Below are positions 51,007 to 60,430 of a DNA stretch of 64,000 nt, piece after piece; the stretch's first letter is position 1, and each line of letters begins with the position of its first letter. The stretch is from NCBI RefSeq assembly GCF_006715485.1, contig NZ_VFNH01000001.1:1860001-1924000 (forward strand), given 5' to 3'. Both the position numbers and the translations under genes were made by a program. The notes under the pieces are model-generated. The model searched no databases. It was not told the origin of the DNA and saw nothing but the letters and a program-made list of their open reading frames with translations. This DNA is from Herbaspirillum sp. SJZ107 (GTDB lineage Bacteria > Pseudomonadota > Gammaproteobacteria > Burkholderiales > Burkholderiaceae_D).

Positions 51007-52568
51007 GCGCCGCGCAAGCCGAAGCCGGCGCAGGTGCCAAAGGCGCCGAACCGCGCGCCGACGCCGGCGCCTGGCTGGCGGTGGCCGCCGGCACCCTGGG
51101 CGCGCTGATGGCGACGCTCGACATCTCGATCGTGAATTCCTCGCTGCCGACGATCCAGGGCGAGATCGGCGCCAGCGGCACCGAAGGCACCTGGATCGCC
51201 ACCGGCTACCTGGTCGCCGAAATCGTCATCATCCCGCTGTCCGGCTGGCTCGAGCGCGTGCTCGGCCTGCGCACCTTCCTGCTGGTCGCGGCCGGGCTGT
51301 TCACCGCGTTCTCGGTGCTGTGCGGGGTGTCCACCACGCTGGGCATGATGATCGTCGGCCGGGTCGGCCAGGGCTTTACCGGCGGTGCGCTGATCCCGAC
51401 CGCCCAGACCATCATCGCCACCCGCCTGCCGCGCAGCCAGCAGCCGATCGGCACCGCATTGTTCGGCGCCACCGCCATCCTGGGGCCGGTGGTCGGCCCG
51501 CTGATCGGCGGCTGGCTGACCGAAAACCTGAGCTGGCACTACGCCTTCTTCCTCAACGTGCCGGTGTGCGCCGGCCTGGTGGTGCTGCTGCTGGTGGGAC
51601 TGAAGCACGAACCGGCCAAGCTCGACCTGATCGCGGAAGCCGACTGGCTCGGCATCTTCGGCCTGGCCGCCTTCCTGGGCGGCTTGACGGTGGTGCTGGA
51701 GGAAGGCGAGCGCGAACAATGGTTTTCGTCGAGCCTGATCATCTGGCTCAGCCTCCTGTCCTTTGCCGGCCTGCTGCTGCTGATGGCGGGCCAGCTCACC
51801 GCCAAGCGGCCGGTGATCCGTTTGAGCCTGCTGCTCGACCGCCAGTTCGGCAGCGTGGTCATCATGGGCATCACGGTCGGCATGGTCATCTACGGCACCT
51901 CGTACGTGATCCCGCAGTTCCTGGCCACGATCTCGAGCTACAACGCGCTGCAGTCGGGGAAGATCGTGGCCCTCGGCGGCCTGCCCAGCCTGATGATGAT
52001 GCCGCTGGTGCCGCTGCTGATCCGCTATGTCGACATCCGGGTCGCGGTCGGCTTTGGCCTGATGGTGCTGGCCACCAGCGCCTATCTCGACACCGCGCTC
52101 AGTGCCCAGTCGGCGGGCGGCGACTTCGTGATCTCGCAGCTGATCCGCGGCGTCGGCACCATCTTCGCCATGGTGTTCCTGAACCAGGCGGCGATCCAGT
52201 CGGTCTCGCGCGAGAACGCCAGCGACGCCGCCGGCCTGTTCAACGCCGCGCGCAACCTGGGCGGCTCGCTGGCGCTGGCGGGCATCGCCGTGGTCCAGGA
52301 CCAGCGCCTGTGGCTGCACTCGCGCCGGCTGGAAGAGTCGCTGAACGCCAACCGCGGCGGCGTCCAGGACTACCTGGCCGCCCAGGCACACGCGCTGGGC
52401 GGCATGCCGCAGGCGCTGCGCACGCTGGGCGGCACCATCCAGATGCAGGCGCTGACCATGACGTATATCGATTTGTTCTGGATCCTGTCGGTCGGCATCG
52501 GCTGCGTGATCCCGCTGGTGCTGTTCCTGCGTCCGCTGAATACCGGCGCGCCGGTCGCCGGCCATTGA
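51003..52568 (+). CDS. emrB: EmrB/QacA-type MFS drug efflux pump (14 spans)
   Basis: 521 residues, DHA2 family. LGALMATLDISIVNSSLPTI is motif D1 of EmrB, followed by TEGTWIATGYLVAEIVIIPLSGWLERVLG (motif A), ALFGATAILGPVVGPLIGGWLTENLSW (motif C, antiporter) and 14 predicted membrane segments. Exports hydrophobic compounds with proton uptake as part of the tripartite unit. Coupled to the EmrA-like gene by ATGA. Confidence 0.94.
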   Translation: MSAAQAEAGAGAKGAEPRADAGAWLAVAAGTLGALMATLDISIVNSSLPTIQGEIGASGTEGTWIATGYLVAEIVIIPLSGWLERVLGLRTFLLVAAGLFTAFSVLCGVSTTLGMMIVGRVGQGFTGGALIPTAQTIIATRLPRSQQPIGTALFGATAILGPVVGPLIGGWLTENLSWHYAFFLNVPVCAGLVVLLLVGLKHEPAKLDLIAEADWLGIFGLAAFLGGLTVVLEEGEREQWFSSSLIIWLSLLSFAGLLLLMAGQLTAKRPVIRLSLLLDRQFGSVVIMGITVGMVIYGTSYVIPQFLATISSYNALQSGKIVALGGLPSLMMMPLVPLLIRYVDIRVAVGFGLMVLATSAYLDTALSAQSAGGDFVISQLIRGVGTIFAMVFLNQAAIQSVSRENASDAAGLFNAARNLGGSLALAGIAVVQDQRLWLHSRRLEESLNANRGGVQDYLAAQAHALGGMPQALRTLGGTIQMQALTMTYIDLFWILSVGIGCVIPLVLFLRPLNTGAPVAGH

Positions 52569-52586
52569 TTGAGGAGTGAGGTTTTG

Positions 52587-54101
52587 ATGAAGAAGCAGAT
52601 ATCCTTCCGTCCCGCCATGGCCCTGCTGCCGTCCGTGCTCGCCGCCGCGCTGCTGGCCGGCTGCGCGACCGCCGGCAAGGATTATGCGGGACCGCCGGCG
52701 GCGGCCCCGGCGGCGTCGTTCGCACGCGCGGGCGACGCCGCTGCCGACGGCCAGGTGCTGGCACGCTGGTGGCCGGCGCTGAACGACGCCACCCTCGACG
52801 GCCTGGTCGACGCCGCCCTGAAGGCCAATCCGAATCTCGGCGTGGCCCGCGCGCGCCTGCGCCAGGCGCGCGCCGCGCTCGGCACCGAACGCGCCAATGG
52901 CCGCCCGAACGGCACGGCGACGGCGATGGCCGCCCACGTGCGCCTGCCGCCGCTCGGCGACGCGCTCGGCGCAGGTGCCGAAAGCGGCGCCGGCGCGGAA
53001 GGCGGTGCGGGCGGCGGCTTCGCGCTCCCGTCCTCGCTCAATCTGTATAGTGTCGGCTTCGACGCCACCTGGGAAATCGACCTGTTCGGCGGCCGCCGCC
53101 GCGCCGTGGAAGCCGCCGGCGCCGCCGCGGACGCCGCCGAAGCGCAGCTGGCCGACGCCCAGCTGAGCCTCACCGCGGAAGTCGCGTCGGCCTACATCAA
53201 CCTGCGCAGCGTACAGCAGCGCATCGCGCTCAGCGATGCCGCCATCGCGCGCCAGCAGCGCATGCTCGACCTGACCGCGCGCCGGGTCCAGGCCGGCACC
53301 GCGTCGCAGCTCGACCTGACGCGCCTGCAGGGCCAACTCGAATCGACCCGCGCCGACGCCGAGCCGCTGCTGTCGCAGCTGGACGCCTACCGCGACGAAC
53401 TGGCCACGCTGGTGGGGCTGGCGCCGGGCGCGCTCGACGCGCAACTGGCGGCAGCCGCGCCGGTACCCCTGCCGCCCGCATCGGTGGCGACAGGCGACCC
53501 GGCCGCGATGCTGAAACGCCGGCCCGACATCCGCGCCGCCGAGCGTACGCTGGCCGCGCGCAGCGCCCAGGTCGGCCAGGCCGACGCCGCCCGCTTCCCA
53601 CGCCTGACCCTGCTGGGCCTGATCGGCATCGGCGGCACCCATCCGTCCGACCTGACCCACCTCGACGATTTCTCGGCCATCGCCGCGCCCCAGCTGAGCT
53701 GGAATTTCCTCGACTTCGGCCGCAACGCGGCGCGCATCGAGCAGGCCGAAGGGGCGCGTGACGAGGCCGAGGCGCAGTATCGGGTTGCCGTGCTGGGCGC
53801 ACTGCGCGACGCCGAGGGAGCGCTGTCCCGTTTCAAGCAGCGCCGGGCGACCGTCGCCACGGTTGCGCGCGCCAAGGCGGCGGCAGAGCATGCGACCGAA
53901 TTGATGGCGGCACGCCAGAAGGCGGGGACGGCGAGCCTGATCGATTTGCTGGATACCGAGCGGCAGCAGATTGCGGCCGAGCAGAGCCTGGCACAGGCGC
54001 AGGCGGCGTTGACCGGGGAGTTCGTGGCCTTGCACAAGGCCTTGGGATTGGGGTGGCAATCCGACAATCCACAAGCAACGCTACCCACCGGCGCCCCATG
54101 A
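52587..54101 (+). CDS. Outer membrane efflux lipoprotein (NodT/OprM type)
   Basis: 504 residues from the ATG at 52587 (GGAGTGAGG upstream; TTG at 52569 possible). Lipoprotein signal with LAGC, Cys26 lipidated. RND/NodT-type TolC family: WWPALNDATLDGLVDAALKANPNLGVARARLRQARA, VGFDATWEIDLFGGRRRAVEAA and the repeated second half QLSWNFLDFGRNAARIEQAE, DLLDTERQQIAAEQSL. Forms the trimeric outer membrane channel of the pump. It completes the four-gene operon; the structured repeat at 54104 follows directly. Confidence 0.94.
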   Translation: MKKQISFRPAMALLPSVLAAALLAGCATAGKDYAGPPAAAPAASFARAGDAAADGQVLARWWPALNDATLDGLVDAALKANPNLGVARARLRQARAALGTERANGRPNGTATAMAAHVRLPPLGDALGAGAESGAGAEGGAGGGFALPSSLNLYSVGFDATWEIDLFGGRRRAVEAAGAAADAAEAQLADAQLSLTAEVASAYINLRSVQQRIALSDAAIARQQRMLDLTARRVQAGTASQLDLTRLQGQLESTRADAEPLLSQLDAYRDELATLVGLAPGALDAQLAAAAPVPLPPASVATGDPAAMLKRRPDIRAAERTLAARSAQVGQADAARFPRLTLLGLIGIGGTHPSDLTHLDDFSAIAAPQLSWNFLDFGRNAARIEQAEGARDEAEAQYRVAVLGALRDAEGALSRFKQRRATVATVARAKAAAEHATELMAARQKAGTASLIDLLDTERQQIAAEQSLAQAQAALTGEFVALHKALGLGWQSDNPQATLPTGAP

Positions 54102-54103
54102 GC

Positions 54104-54201
54104 CGTCGCCCCTGCGCAGGCGGGATAGCTGCGCTATCCCTCCAAGTTTTCCGAGCCGCCGAAACGCGTGCAACTTGGGCCCCCGCCTTCGCGGGGCGAC
54201 G
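54104..54201. repeat. Structured inverted-repeat element (REP/MITE-like)
   Basis: Outer arms CGTCGCCCCTGCGCAGGCGGG (54104-54124) and CCCGCCTTCGCGGGGCGACG (54182-54201) pair along about 20 bases with one bulge and one mismatch. Inside are a hairpin GGGATAGC-TGC-GCTATCCC (54122-54140) and a further pair CCAAGTT/AACTTGG (54142-54148 and 54172-54178). The element fills most of the gap between two operons on opposite strands and may also end their transcripts. No target-site duplication is evident. Confidence 0.6.
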
Positions 54202-54239
54202 TTTACAGGTAGCGTGCCGAAACGAACCTTGAGGAAGGC

Positions 54240-56456
54240 TCAGCGCCCTGCCCGCAGCCGCGCCCGATCCAACGGCAAATCCCTTAACCGCAACCCGCAA
54301 GCATCCGCAATCGCATTTGCAATCGCCGCCCCGGTCGGCCCCTGCGACGCCTCCCCGGTCCCCAGGAAAGGCTGCCCCGGCCGGTCGATGATCTCCACCT
54401 CCAGCCGTTCGGGCACCTGGTTGAAGCGCAGGATCGGATACTGCGCCCAGTCGCGCGTCAGGATCTGGCGTTCGTCGAAGCGTATCCGTTCCAGCAGCGT
54501 CCAGCTGGCCGACTGGATGATGCCGCCCTCGATCTGGTTGCGCACGCCGTCGGGGTTGACGACTTCGCCGCAATCCACGGCCGCCATTGCGCGCGTGATG
54601 CGCACCATGCCGGTGTCGCGCGCGACCTCGACTTCGAGGGCGATGGCGCAGAAGGCGGCCAGGTTCTTGTAGCGGGCGAAGGCGAAGCCGCGTCCGCGCC
54701 GCGGCGTCTTCTTGTAGCTGTCCCAGCCGAACTTTTTCGCCGCGGCGCGCACCACGTCGACCGCGCGCGGATCGGCCAGGTTGCGCAGCCGGAATGCCAC
54801 CGGGTCGACGTTGGCGGCGTGCGCCAGCTCGTCCATGAAGCTTTCGATCGAGAACACGTTGCAGTAGGCGCCGAGCGAGCGCAGGGCCGAACTGCGCAGC
54901 GGGATGGTGTCCTGGAACTGGTGCACCACGCGCGCGTTCGGCAGCACGTAATACGGAATCGCGTTGCGGTCGCCGCTGCCTTCCGGCTGCGGGCTGGGGG
55001 TCGGCGTGTCCGGCTTGAACGGCTTGTCGAGGTGGGTCGCCGCCAGCAGGTTGCCGGCCTTGCCGGGCCGCGTGTTGTGCGGCGGGCTCCAGACGTCGTA
55101 CTGCCAGTCGACGATCTTGCCGGCACCGTCGAGCGTCGCCCGCGCCGAGGTCAGCATCGCCGGCCCGAAGGGTTCCCAGCCGTTTTCATCCTCGCGCATC
55201 CATTGCACCCGTACCGGACGGCCGGGAAAGGCGCGCGCCAGCAGGGCGGCGTCGGCGGCGACGTCGTCGGCGGCGTTGTGGCCGTAGCAGCCCGAGCCCT
55301 CGGTGTGGATGCAGCGGATCGTGGCCTTGTCCGCACCGAGCAGTTCCGATAAAGCATCGCGCAGCGGGTACACGCCCTGGCTGTGGGTCCACACCGTGTA
55401 CTGGCCGTTCACCAGCTGGGCCACCGCGCACGATGGGCCGATCGAGGCATGCAGCTGGAAGGGTTTCGAATACATGGCCGCCAGCGTGCGCCCGGCGCTG
55501 CCGGGAACGCCGCGCTCCAGGATCGGATAAGGCCTGGCGGGCCAGGCGCGCACCATCGGCGCCGGCCTGGTGTCCGCCGGCAGCGTCGCCGGCGTGTCCC
55601 AGCGCGTTGCTTTGGCCAGCGCTGCCGTGGCCTTGACGGCGCGGTATTCGCCGTCGGCGATCACCGCCAGGAAGCGCCCGTCGCGCACCACTTTCAATAC
55701 GCCCGGCAGGCGCGCGACCGCGGCGGTGTCGACATCGAGCAGGCGCGCACCCGGCGTCGGCGGCCGCACCACGCGCCCGTGCACCATGTTCGGCAGGCGC
55801 AGGTCCTGCACGTAGGCCGGCCCGCCGGTCACCTTGGCCGGGATGTCGATCCGCTGCAGCGGCTTGCCGGCGACCGTGTGGCCCTCGGGCGCGCGCACCG
55901 GAATGGCCGGGTTGCAGCGCAGGTGCAGCTGCTGGCCGGCGAGCAGCTCGCCGTAGCTGGCGCGGCGCCCGTCCGGCGCCTGGAACACGCCGTCGCGCAC
56001 CGTCACCGCCGGGGCGCCGATACCGAAACGTTTTGCTGCCAGTTCACCCAGGATCTGGCGCACCTGGGCCGCCGCGTGGCGCAGCGCGGTGCCGCTGTCC
56101 TGCATCGAGTGGCTACCCGCGGTATAGCCTTCGTTCGGGGTGCGCGCGGTGTCGGCGGTGACCAGGGTGATGCGGCCGGGCGCCACCAGCAGCTCTTCGG
56201 CCGCCACTTGCAGCAGCGCGGTCTTGATGCCCTGCCCCAGTTCGGCCTTGCCGGTGAAGACCGTGATGCGGTTGTCGGCATCGATGCGGATCCAGGCGTC
56301 CAGCCACGGTTCCTTTTCCAGGCTGCCGGGCAGCTTGCCCTTGTTCATCGGGGTCTCGTCCTGGGCCCAGGCCGGCTTGACCGCGAATACCATCGTCAGC
56401 GAGCCGGCGGCGGCCAGCACCTGCCGGCGGCGCGGGCTTTCCAGGCCGGCCGTCAT
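54240..56456 (-). CDS. Isoquinoline 1-oxidoreductase-type molybdenum subunit (IorB-like)
   Basis: 738 residues from the ATG at 56456 (ATGA with the small subunit). Twin-arginine signal SPRRRQVLAAAGSLTMVF. Moco motifs: GKAELGQGIKTALLQVAAEEL, HTEGSGCYGHNAADDVA, ALRSLGAYCNVFSIESFMDELA, and the C-terminal QGPTGAAIANAIADACG, where family members have the G-E-x-x-x-x-P Glu nearby (TGEASQGP). Likely hydroxylates an N-heterocycle or oxidises an aldehyde in the periplasm. Its electron partner is the cytochrome c of the same operon. Confidence 0.9.
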   Translation of the reverse strand: MTAGLESPRRRQVLAAAGSLTMVFAVKPAWAQDETPMNKGKLPGSLEKEPWLDAWIRIDADNRITVFTGKAELGQGIKTALLQVAAEELLVAPGRITLVTADTARTPNEGYTAGSHSMQDSGTALRHAAAQVRQILGELAAKRFGIGAPAVTVRDGVFQAPDGRRASYGELLAGQQLHLRCNPAIPVRAPEGHTVAGKPLQRIDIPAKVTGGPAYVQDLRLPNMVHGRVVRPPTPGARLLDVDTAAVARLPGVLKVVRDGRFLAVIADGEYRAVKATAALAKATRWDTPATLPADTRPAPMVRAWPARPYPILERGVPGSAGRTLAAMYSKPFQLHASIGPSCAVAQLVNGQYTVWTHSQGVYPLRDALSELLGADKATIRCIHTEGSGCYGHNAADDVAADAALLARAFPGRPVRVQWMREDENGWEPFGPAMLTSARATLDGAGKIVDWQYDVWSPPHNTRPGKAGNLLAATHLDKPFKPDTPTPSPQPEGSGDRNAIPYYVLPNARVVHQFQDTIPLRSSALRSLGAYCNVFSIESFMDELAHAANVDPVAFRLRNLADPRAVDVVRAAAKKFGWDSYKKTPRRGRGFAFARYKNLAAFCAIALEVEVARDTGMVRITRAMAAVDCGEVVNPDGVRNQIEGGIIQSASWTLLERIRFDERQILTRDWAQYPILRFNQVPERLEVEIIDRPGQPFLGTGEASQGPTGAAIANAIADACGLRLRDLPLDRARLRAGR

Positions 56457-56935
56457 GCCTTGCCTCCCTTCGCCGGCAGCGCATCGGCGGCACGCCGCAC
56501 CGCGCGCAGGATGCGCATGTGGGTGCCGCAGCGGCACAGGTTCGGCATCATGTGCTGGCGGATCTCGGCGTCGGTCGGCTTCGGATTTTTCGCCAGCAGG
56601 CTTTCGGCGCGCATCATCATGCCGGCGATGCAGTAGCCGCACTGCGCCGCCTGTTCGGCGATGAAGGCCTGCTGCAGCACGCCGGGCGCCTTGGTGGTGC
56701 CGAGGCCTTCGACGGTGCCGACCGCGCGCGTGCCGACCACCGACACCGGCACCAGGCAGGACATCACCGATTCGCCACCGAGGGTCACGGTGCAGGCGCC
56801 GCACTGGCCCAGGCCGCAGCCGAACTTGGCGCCGTTCAGCTGCAGGTCGTTGCGCAGCACATATAAGAGCGGCGTATCCGGATCGGTATCGACGGCGTGG
56901 TCGCGGCCGTTCACGCGCAGGTGGTATGTCGTCAT
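56453..56935 (-). CDS. [2Fe-2S] small subunit of the IorAB-type enzyme
   Basis: 160 residues from the ATG at 56935. Two [2Fe-2S] domains: [15 protein letters not shown] with a later Cys (MSCLVP), and CGYCIAGMMM plus NLCRCGTH. No signal of its own; it should be carried through Tat by the large subunit. ATGA overlaps on both sides set the order cytochrome, small subunit, large subunit in one operon. Confidence 0.91.
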   Translation of the reverse strand: MTTYHLRVNGRDHAVDTDPDTPLLYVLRNDLQLNGAKFGCGLGQCGACTVTLGGESVMSCLVPVSVVGTRAVGTVEGLGTTKAPGVLQQAFIAEQAAQCGYCIAGMMMRAESLLAKNPKPTDAEIRQHMMPNLCRCGTHMRILRAVRRAADALPAKGGKA

Positions 56936-58239
56936 GGCTGCTTCGCTTTCTTGACCTGGTCTTCGATGTGCTCCCACTGCGGCTGGCCGGCGCCGTAGCG
57001 GCGCAGGTAGGCGGCCAGCGCGCCGGTCTGCTCGTCAGTGAGGATGGCGGCGAAGCCGGGCATCCAGCGCGCCGGCTCGCCGTCCGGCGGCGTGATGCCG
57101 TCGCGCACGATGTGGATCAGGCTGCGCGGATCGGGGTCGTACAGCGCCACCGCCTTTTGCAGCTGCAGCGCCGCGCCCGAGGTGTTGTCGCGCCCGACCT
57201 CGTGGCAGCGCGCGCAGCTGTTGGCATACACGACGTGACCGAGCTGCATGCGCTGCAGGTCGGGGTCGTCGGCGGCCGGCGCCGGTAAGCCGCCAGGCAT
57301 CGCGGCCCGGGTTTGGCGCACGGGTGCCTTGGCCAGGTAGCTGTGGATGTAGGTGGCGATGGCGTCGATATCCTTGGGGTCGGCCAGGCGCAGGTTCTCG
57401 ACCGAGGCTTGCATCGGTCCGCCGGCGACCGCGTGGTCGGGCGCGATGCCGGTGCGCAGGTATTCGGCCAGGTGGTCGCGCGTCCAGGGAACCGGCGACG
57501 GGTTGTGTTCGTTCAGCGCCGGCACGTACCAGCCTTCGGCTTCGCCGCCGTCGAGGTGGCGGCTGAAGTCGGTGCCGCCCAGCTTGGTGCGCGGCGTGTG
57601 GCAGGCGGTGCAGTGGGCCAGCGCGACGGACAGGTAGGCGCCGCGGTTCCATTCGGCGCTCTGGCCGGCCACCGGCTGCCACGGTTCGCGCTTCAGGTAC
57701 AGCATGTTCCAGAACGCGACCAGCGGGCGGAAGCCGAACGGGAAGGTCATCTCGTTCTTGTGGGCCGGCGCTTCCAGCGCCGGACGCGTCATGAAGTAGG
57801 CGTACATGGCGCGGATGTCGTCCTGCGCCAGCTGCGTGTAGTGATCGTAGGGGAAGGCCGGATACAGCAGGTGGCCGTCGCGCGACACGCCCTCGCGCAG
57901 CGCGCGCGTAAAGGCGGCTTCGCTCCACCCGCCGATGCCGGTACGGGCATCGGGCGTGATGTTGGTGCTGTAGACGGTGCCGAAAGGCGTGGCCAGGGCG
58001 AAGCCGCCGGCGTAGGGACGGGAGGGGTCGACCGTGTGGCAGGCGGCGCATGTCCCGACCATCGCCAGGCGCTGGCCGCGCTTGACGGTCGCCGCGTCGA
58101 AGACCGGCGCCGCCGTCTGCGCTTCGATCGCCGGCCGCCACATGATGGCAAAGGCGGCGGCCGCCATCAATACCAGCACGGCCAGCACGATCAGGCGGGT
58201 CCGTCGTTGCGGTGTGCGCGGGCGCGGTGCGGGGTCCAT
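56932..58239 (-). CDS. Membrane-anchored triheme cytochrome c
   Basis: 435 residues. One N-terminal span (RLIVLAVLVLMAAAAFAIMW) then three c-type haem sites: CAACH (64-68), CTACH (210-214) and CARCH (342-346), each in its own domain, as in the cytochrome subunits of acetic-acid-bacteria-type alcohol/aldehyde dehydrogenases. Met ligands are plausible after each. It probably takes electrons from the IorAB-type enzyme to the quinone pool or an oxidase. First gene of this three-gene operon. Confidence 0.92.
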   Translation of the reverse strand: MDPAPRPRTPQRRTRLIVLAVLVLMAAAAFAIMWRPAIEAQTAAPVFDAATVKRGQRLAMVGTCAACHTVDPSRPYAGGFALATPFGTVYSTNITPDARTGIGGWSEAAFTRALREGVSRDGHLLYPAFPYDHYTQLAQDDIRAMYAYFMTRPALEAPAHKNEMTFPFGFRPLVAFWNMLYLKREPWQPVAGQSAEWNRGAYLSVALAHCTACHTPRTKLGGTDFSRHLDGGEAEGWYVPALNEHNPSPVPWTRDHLAEYLRTGIAPDHAVAGGPMQASVENLRLADPKDIDAIATYIHSYLAKAPVRQTRAAMPGGLPAPAADDPDLQRMQLGHVVYANSCARCHEVGRDNTSGAALQLQKAVALYDPDPRSLIHIVRDGITPPDGEPARWMPGFAAILTDEQTGALAAYLRRYGAGQPQWEHIEDQVKKAKQP

Positions 58240-58256
58240 GCGTCGTCTCCGATGTA

Positions 58257-58291
58257 ATGGCTTCGATTATGAACGCCTTTTATGAAGCCAT
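58257..58291. promoter_or_regulatory. Inverted repeat between the cytochrome operon and the esterase gene
   Basis: ATGGCTTC (58257-58264) and GAAGCCAT (58284-58291), perfect eight-base arms with a 19-base spacer. It lies 18 bases ahead of the cytochrome ATG and 107 before the divergent esterase ATG; an operator for one or both is plausible. Confidence 0.4.
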
Positions 58292-58397
58292 CCGGAGCGC
58301 ATCCGCTATTGTGCGCGCGTCAATACCATTGCCCCATGGCGAACATTGCTATTAAGACATATACTCGCTTTTTCACCCATCCTGCGCCCACGAACCC

Positions 58398-60371
58398 ATG
58401 ATCCGCCGCCCTCTTCCCGTCCTGACCCTGATGCTGTCGCTCGCCTTCGGCGCGCCCTTCGCCGGCGCAGCCGCCGCAGCTGCAGCCGCCGATTCCGCAG
58501 CCGACCAGGCCCCGGCCCCGCAGCGCGACCTGCGCGAGACCTACACCAAGTACGAGTACCACATCCCGATGCGCGACGGCACCCGCCTGTTCACCGTCGT
58601 CTATGTGCCGAAGGACAGCGCGAAGACCTATCCGTTCCTGATCAACCGCACGCCGTACAGCGTGGGCGTGTTCGCGGACGGCGAGCGCCACTACGGCGTC
58701 GACTGGTTCCCGAAGCAGATCGGCCCGTCGAAGGAGTTCGAGGACGCCGGCTACATCTTCGTCAAGCAGGACGTGCGCGGCCGCTACATGTCCGAGGGCA
58801 AGTGGGTCGAGATGACCCCGCACGGCAAGGACGTCACGCGCGCCGCCGGGGCAGGCACCGAAAGCCAGGACATGTACGACACCATGGAATGGCTGCTCAA
58901 GCACGTCCCCAACAACAACGCCAAGGCGGGCATCTACGGCATCAGCTACCCGGGCTTTTATACCTCGGCCAGCATCATCGATTCGCACCCGGCGATCAAG
59001 GCCGCCTCGCCGCAGGCGCCGGTGACCGACCTGTACATGGGCGACGATTCCTACCACGGCGGCGCCTTCATGCTGGCCGCCAATTTCGGCTTCTACGCCT
59101 CGTTCACCGAGCAGCAGAACCCGACCCCGCTGCCCAAGACCCGCAGCGAATTCGACTACGGCACCGCCAGCGGCTACGACTTCTTCCTGCAGCACCTGAC
59201 GATGCAGAACATCCTGGGCACGATGACCGACAACCAGCGCGCCCTGCTGGCGCCGACCATCGACCACGATACCTACGACGACTTCTGGAAGATCCGCGCG
59301 ATCGCTCCGCACCTGAAGAACGTCAAGGCGGCGGTGCTCACCGTGGGCGGCTGGTTCGACGCCGAAGACCCGCAAGGGCCGTTCACCACCTACCATGCGA
59401 TCAAGAAGAACAACCCGAATATCTTCAACGGCCTGGTGATCGGCCCGTGGGTGCATGGCGGCTGGGCGGCCTACGACGGCAAGCGCCTGGGCCAGGTCTC
59501 GTTCGACCGCAAGACCGGCGAGGACTTCCGCGCCAATATCCAGTTTCCGTTCTTCGAACAGCAGCTGAAGGGCATCAAGCCCGCCCGGCCGATCGCCGAA
59601 GTGACGGCCTTCGAGACCGGTTCCAACGTCTGGCGCCAGTACAGCGCCTGGCCGCCGGTGCAGGCCAAGCCGCGCACGCTGTACTTCGGCGCCGGCGGCA
59701 AGCTGACCTGGCAGCAGCCGGCAGCAGCGACGGAATTCGACGAGTATGTGGCCGACCCGAAGAAGCCGGTGCCCTATGTCGCCTACGCCACCACCGACGT
59801 GCCGCAGGAATACATGGTGTCCGACCAGCGCTTCGCCGCCTCGCGTCCGGACGTTCTGGTCTACCAGAGCGAGGTGCTGGAAGAGGATGTGACGATCGCC
59901 GGCCCGGTCACGCCGAAGCTGTTCGTGTCCACCACCGGCACCGACGCCGACTGGGTCGTGAAACTGATCGACGTCTATCCGGCGGAATACCCGTCGGGCG
60001 CCGAGCCGCGCGAACGCGGCCATGACGTCGCCACGCCGTCCTCGCCGATGGCAGGCTACCAGATGCTGGTGCGCGGCAATCCGCTGCGCGGGAAGTTCCG
60101 CAACAGCTTCGAGAAGCCGGAACCCTTCGTGCCGGGCAAGGTGGAAGCCATCAGCTACCACCTGGGCGACGTCAACCACACCTTCCGCCGCGGCCACCGC
60201 ATCATGGTGCAGGTGCAGAGTTCGTGGTTCCCGCTGGTCGACCTGAATCCGCAGACCTTCGTCTCGATCCCGAAAGCCAGGCCGGAGGATTTCAAGAAGG
60301 CGACCCAGCGCGTCTATCATGCGCCGGCCACGCCGTCGGGGCTGCAGGTGCTGGTGATGCCGGTCCAATGA
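58398..60371 (+). CDS. CocE/NonD-type (S15) exported hydrolase
   Basis: 657 residues with a signal peptide (to about residue 25). Alpha/beta-hydrolase part: YHIPMRDGTRLFTVVYVPKD, then YGISYPGFYTS with nucleophile Ser183, GGWFDAEDPQG with Asp321 and GPWVHGGW with His353, the CocE/glutaryl-acylase triad order. The C-terminal jelly-roll (PepX_C) covers about 400-657 (ETGSNVWRQYSAWPP). Relatives are alpha-amino acid ester hydrolases, cocaine esterase and cephalosporin acylases. Likely acts in the periplasm on ester or amide bonds. Confidence 0.93.
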   Translation: MIRRPLPVLTLMLSLAFGAPFAGAAAAAAAADSAADQAPAPQRDLRETYTKYEYHIPMRDGTRLFTVVYVPKDSAKTYPFLINRTPYSVGVFADGERHYGVDWFPKQIGPSKEFEDAGYIFVKQDVRGRYMSEGKWVEMTPHGKDVTRAAGAGTESQDMYDTMEWLLKHVPNNNAKAGIYGISYPGFYTSASIIDSHPAIKAASPQAPVTDLYMGDDSYHGGAFMLAANFGFYASFTEQQNPTPLPKTRSEFDYGTASGYDFFLQHLTMQNILGTMTDNQRALLAPTIDHDTYDDFWKIRAIAPHLKNVKAAVLTVGGWFDAEDPQGPFTTYHAIKKNNPNIFNGLVIGPWVHGGWAAYDGKRLGQVSFDRKTGEDFRANIQFPFFEQQLKGIKPARPIAEVTAFETGSNVWRQYSAWPPVQAKPRTLYFGAGGKLTWQQPAAATEFDEYVADPKKPVPYVAYATTDVPQEYMVSDQRFAASRPDVLVYQSEVLEEDVTIAGPVTPKLFVSTTGTDADWVVKLIDVYPAEYPSGAEPRERGHDVATPSSPMAGYQMLVRGNPLRGKFRNSFEKPEPFVPGKVEAISYHLGDVNHTFRRGHRIMVQVQSSWFPLVDLNPQTFVSIPKARPEDFKKATQRVYHAPATPSGLQVLVMPVQ

Positions 60372-60397
60372 TGGCCATCCAGTAAGCGTCGTGCTAC

Positions 60398-60430
60398 GCT
60401 TGCCTCTTACTTAATAGTAGAGAGGCAAGC
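60398..60430 (+). promoter_or_regulatory. Hairpin containing the ribosome site of the M20 gene
   Basis: GCTTGCCTCT (60398-60407) and AGAGGCAAGC (60421-60430) pair perfectly; TACT and AGTA extend the stem around a TAAT loop, with one bulged G. The 3' arm holds AGAGG, the ribosome site, and ends right before the TTG start at 60431. Confidence 0.7.

Noticed and set aside
50973..54074. Long minus-strand frame across emrAB and the channel gene
   Set aside because: Antisense shadow; no recognisable motif and it spans several real genes.
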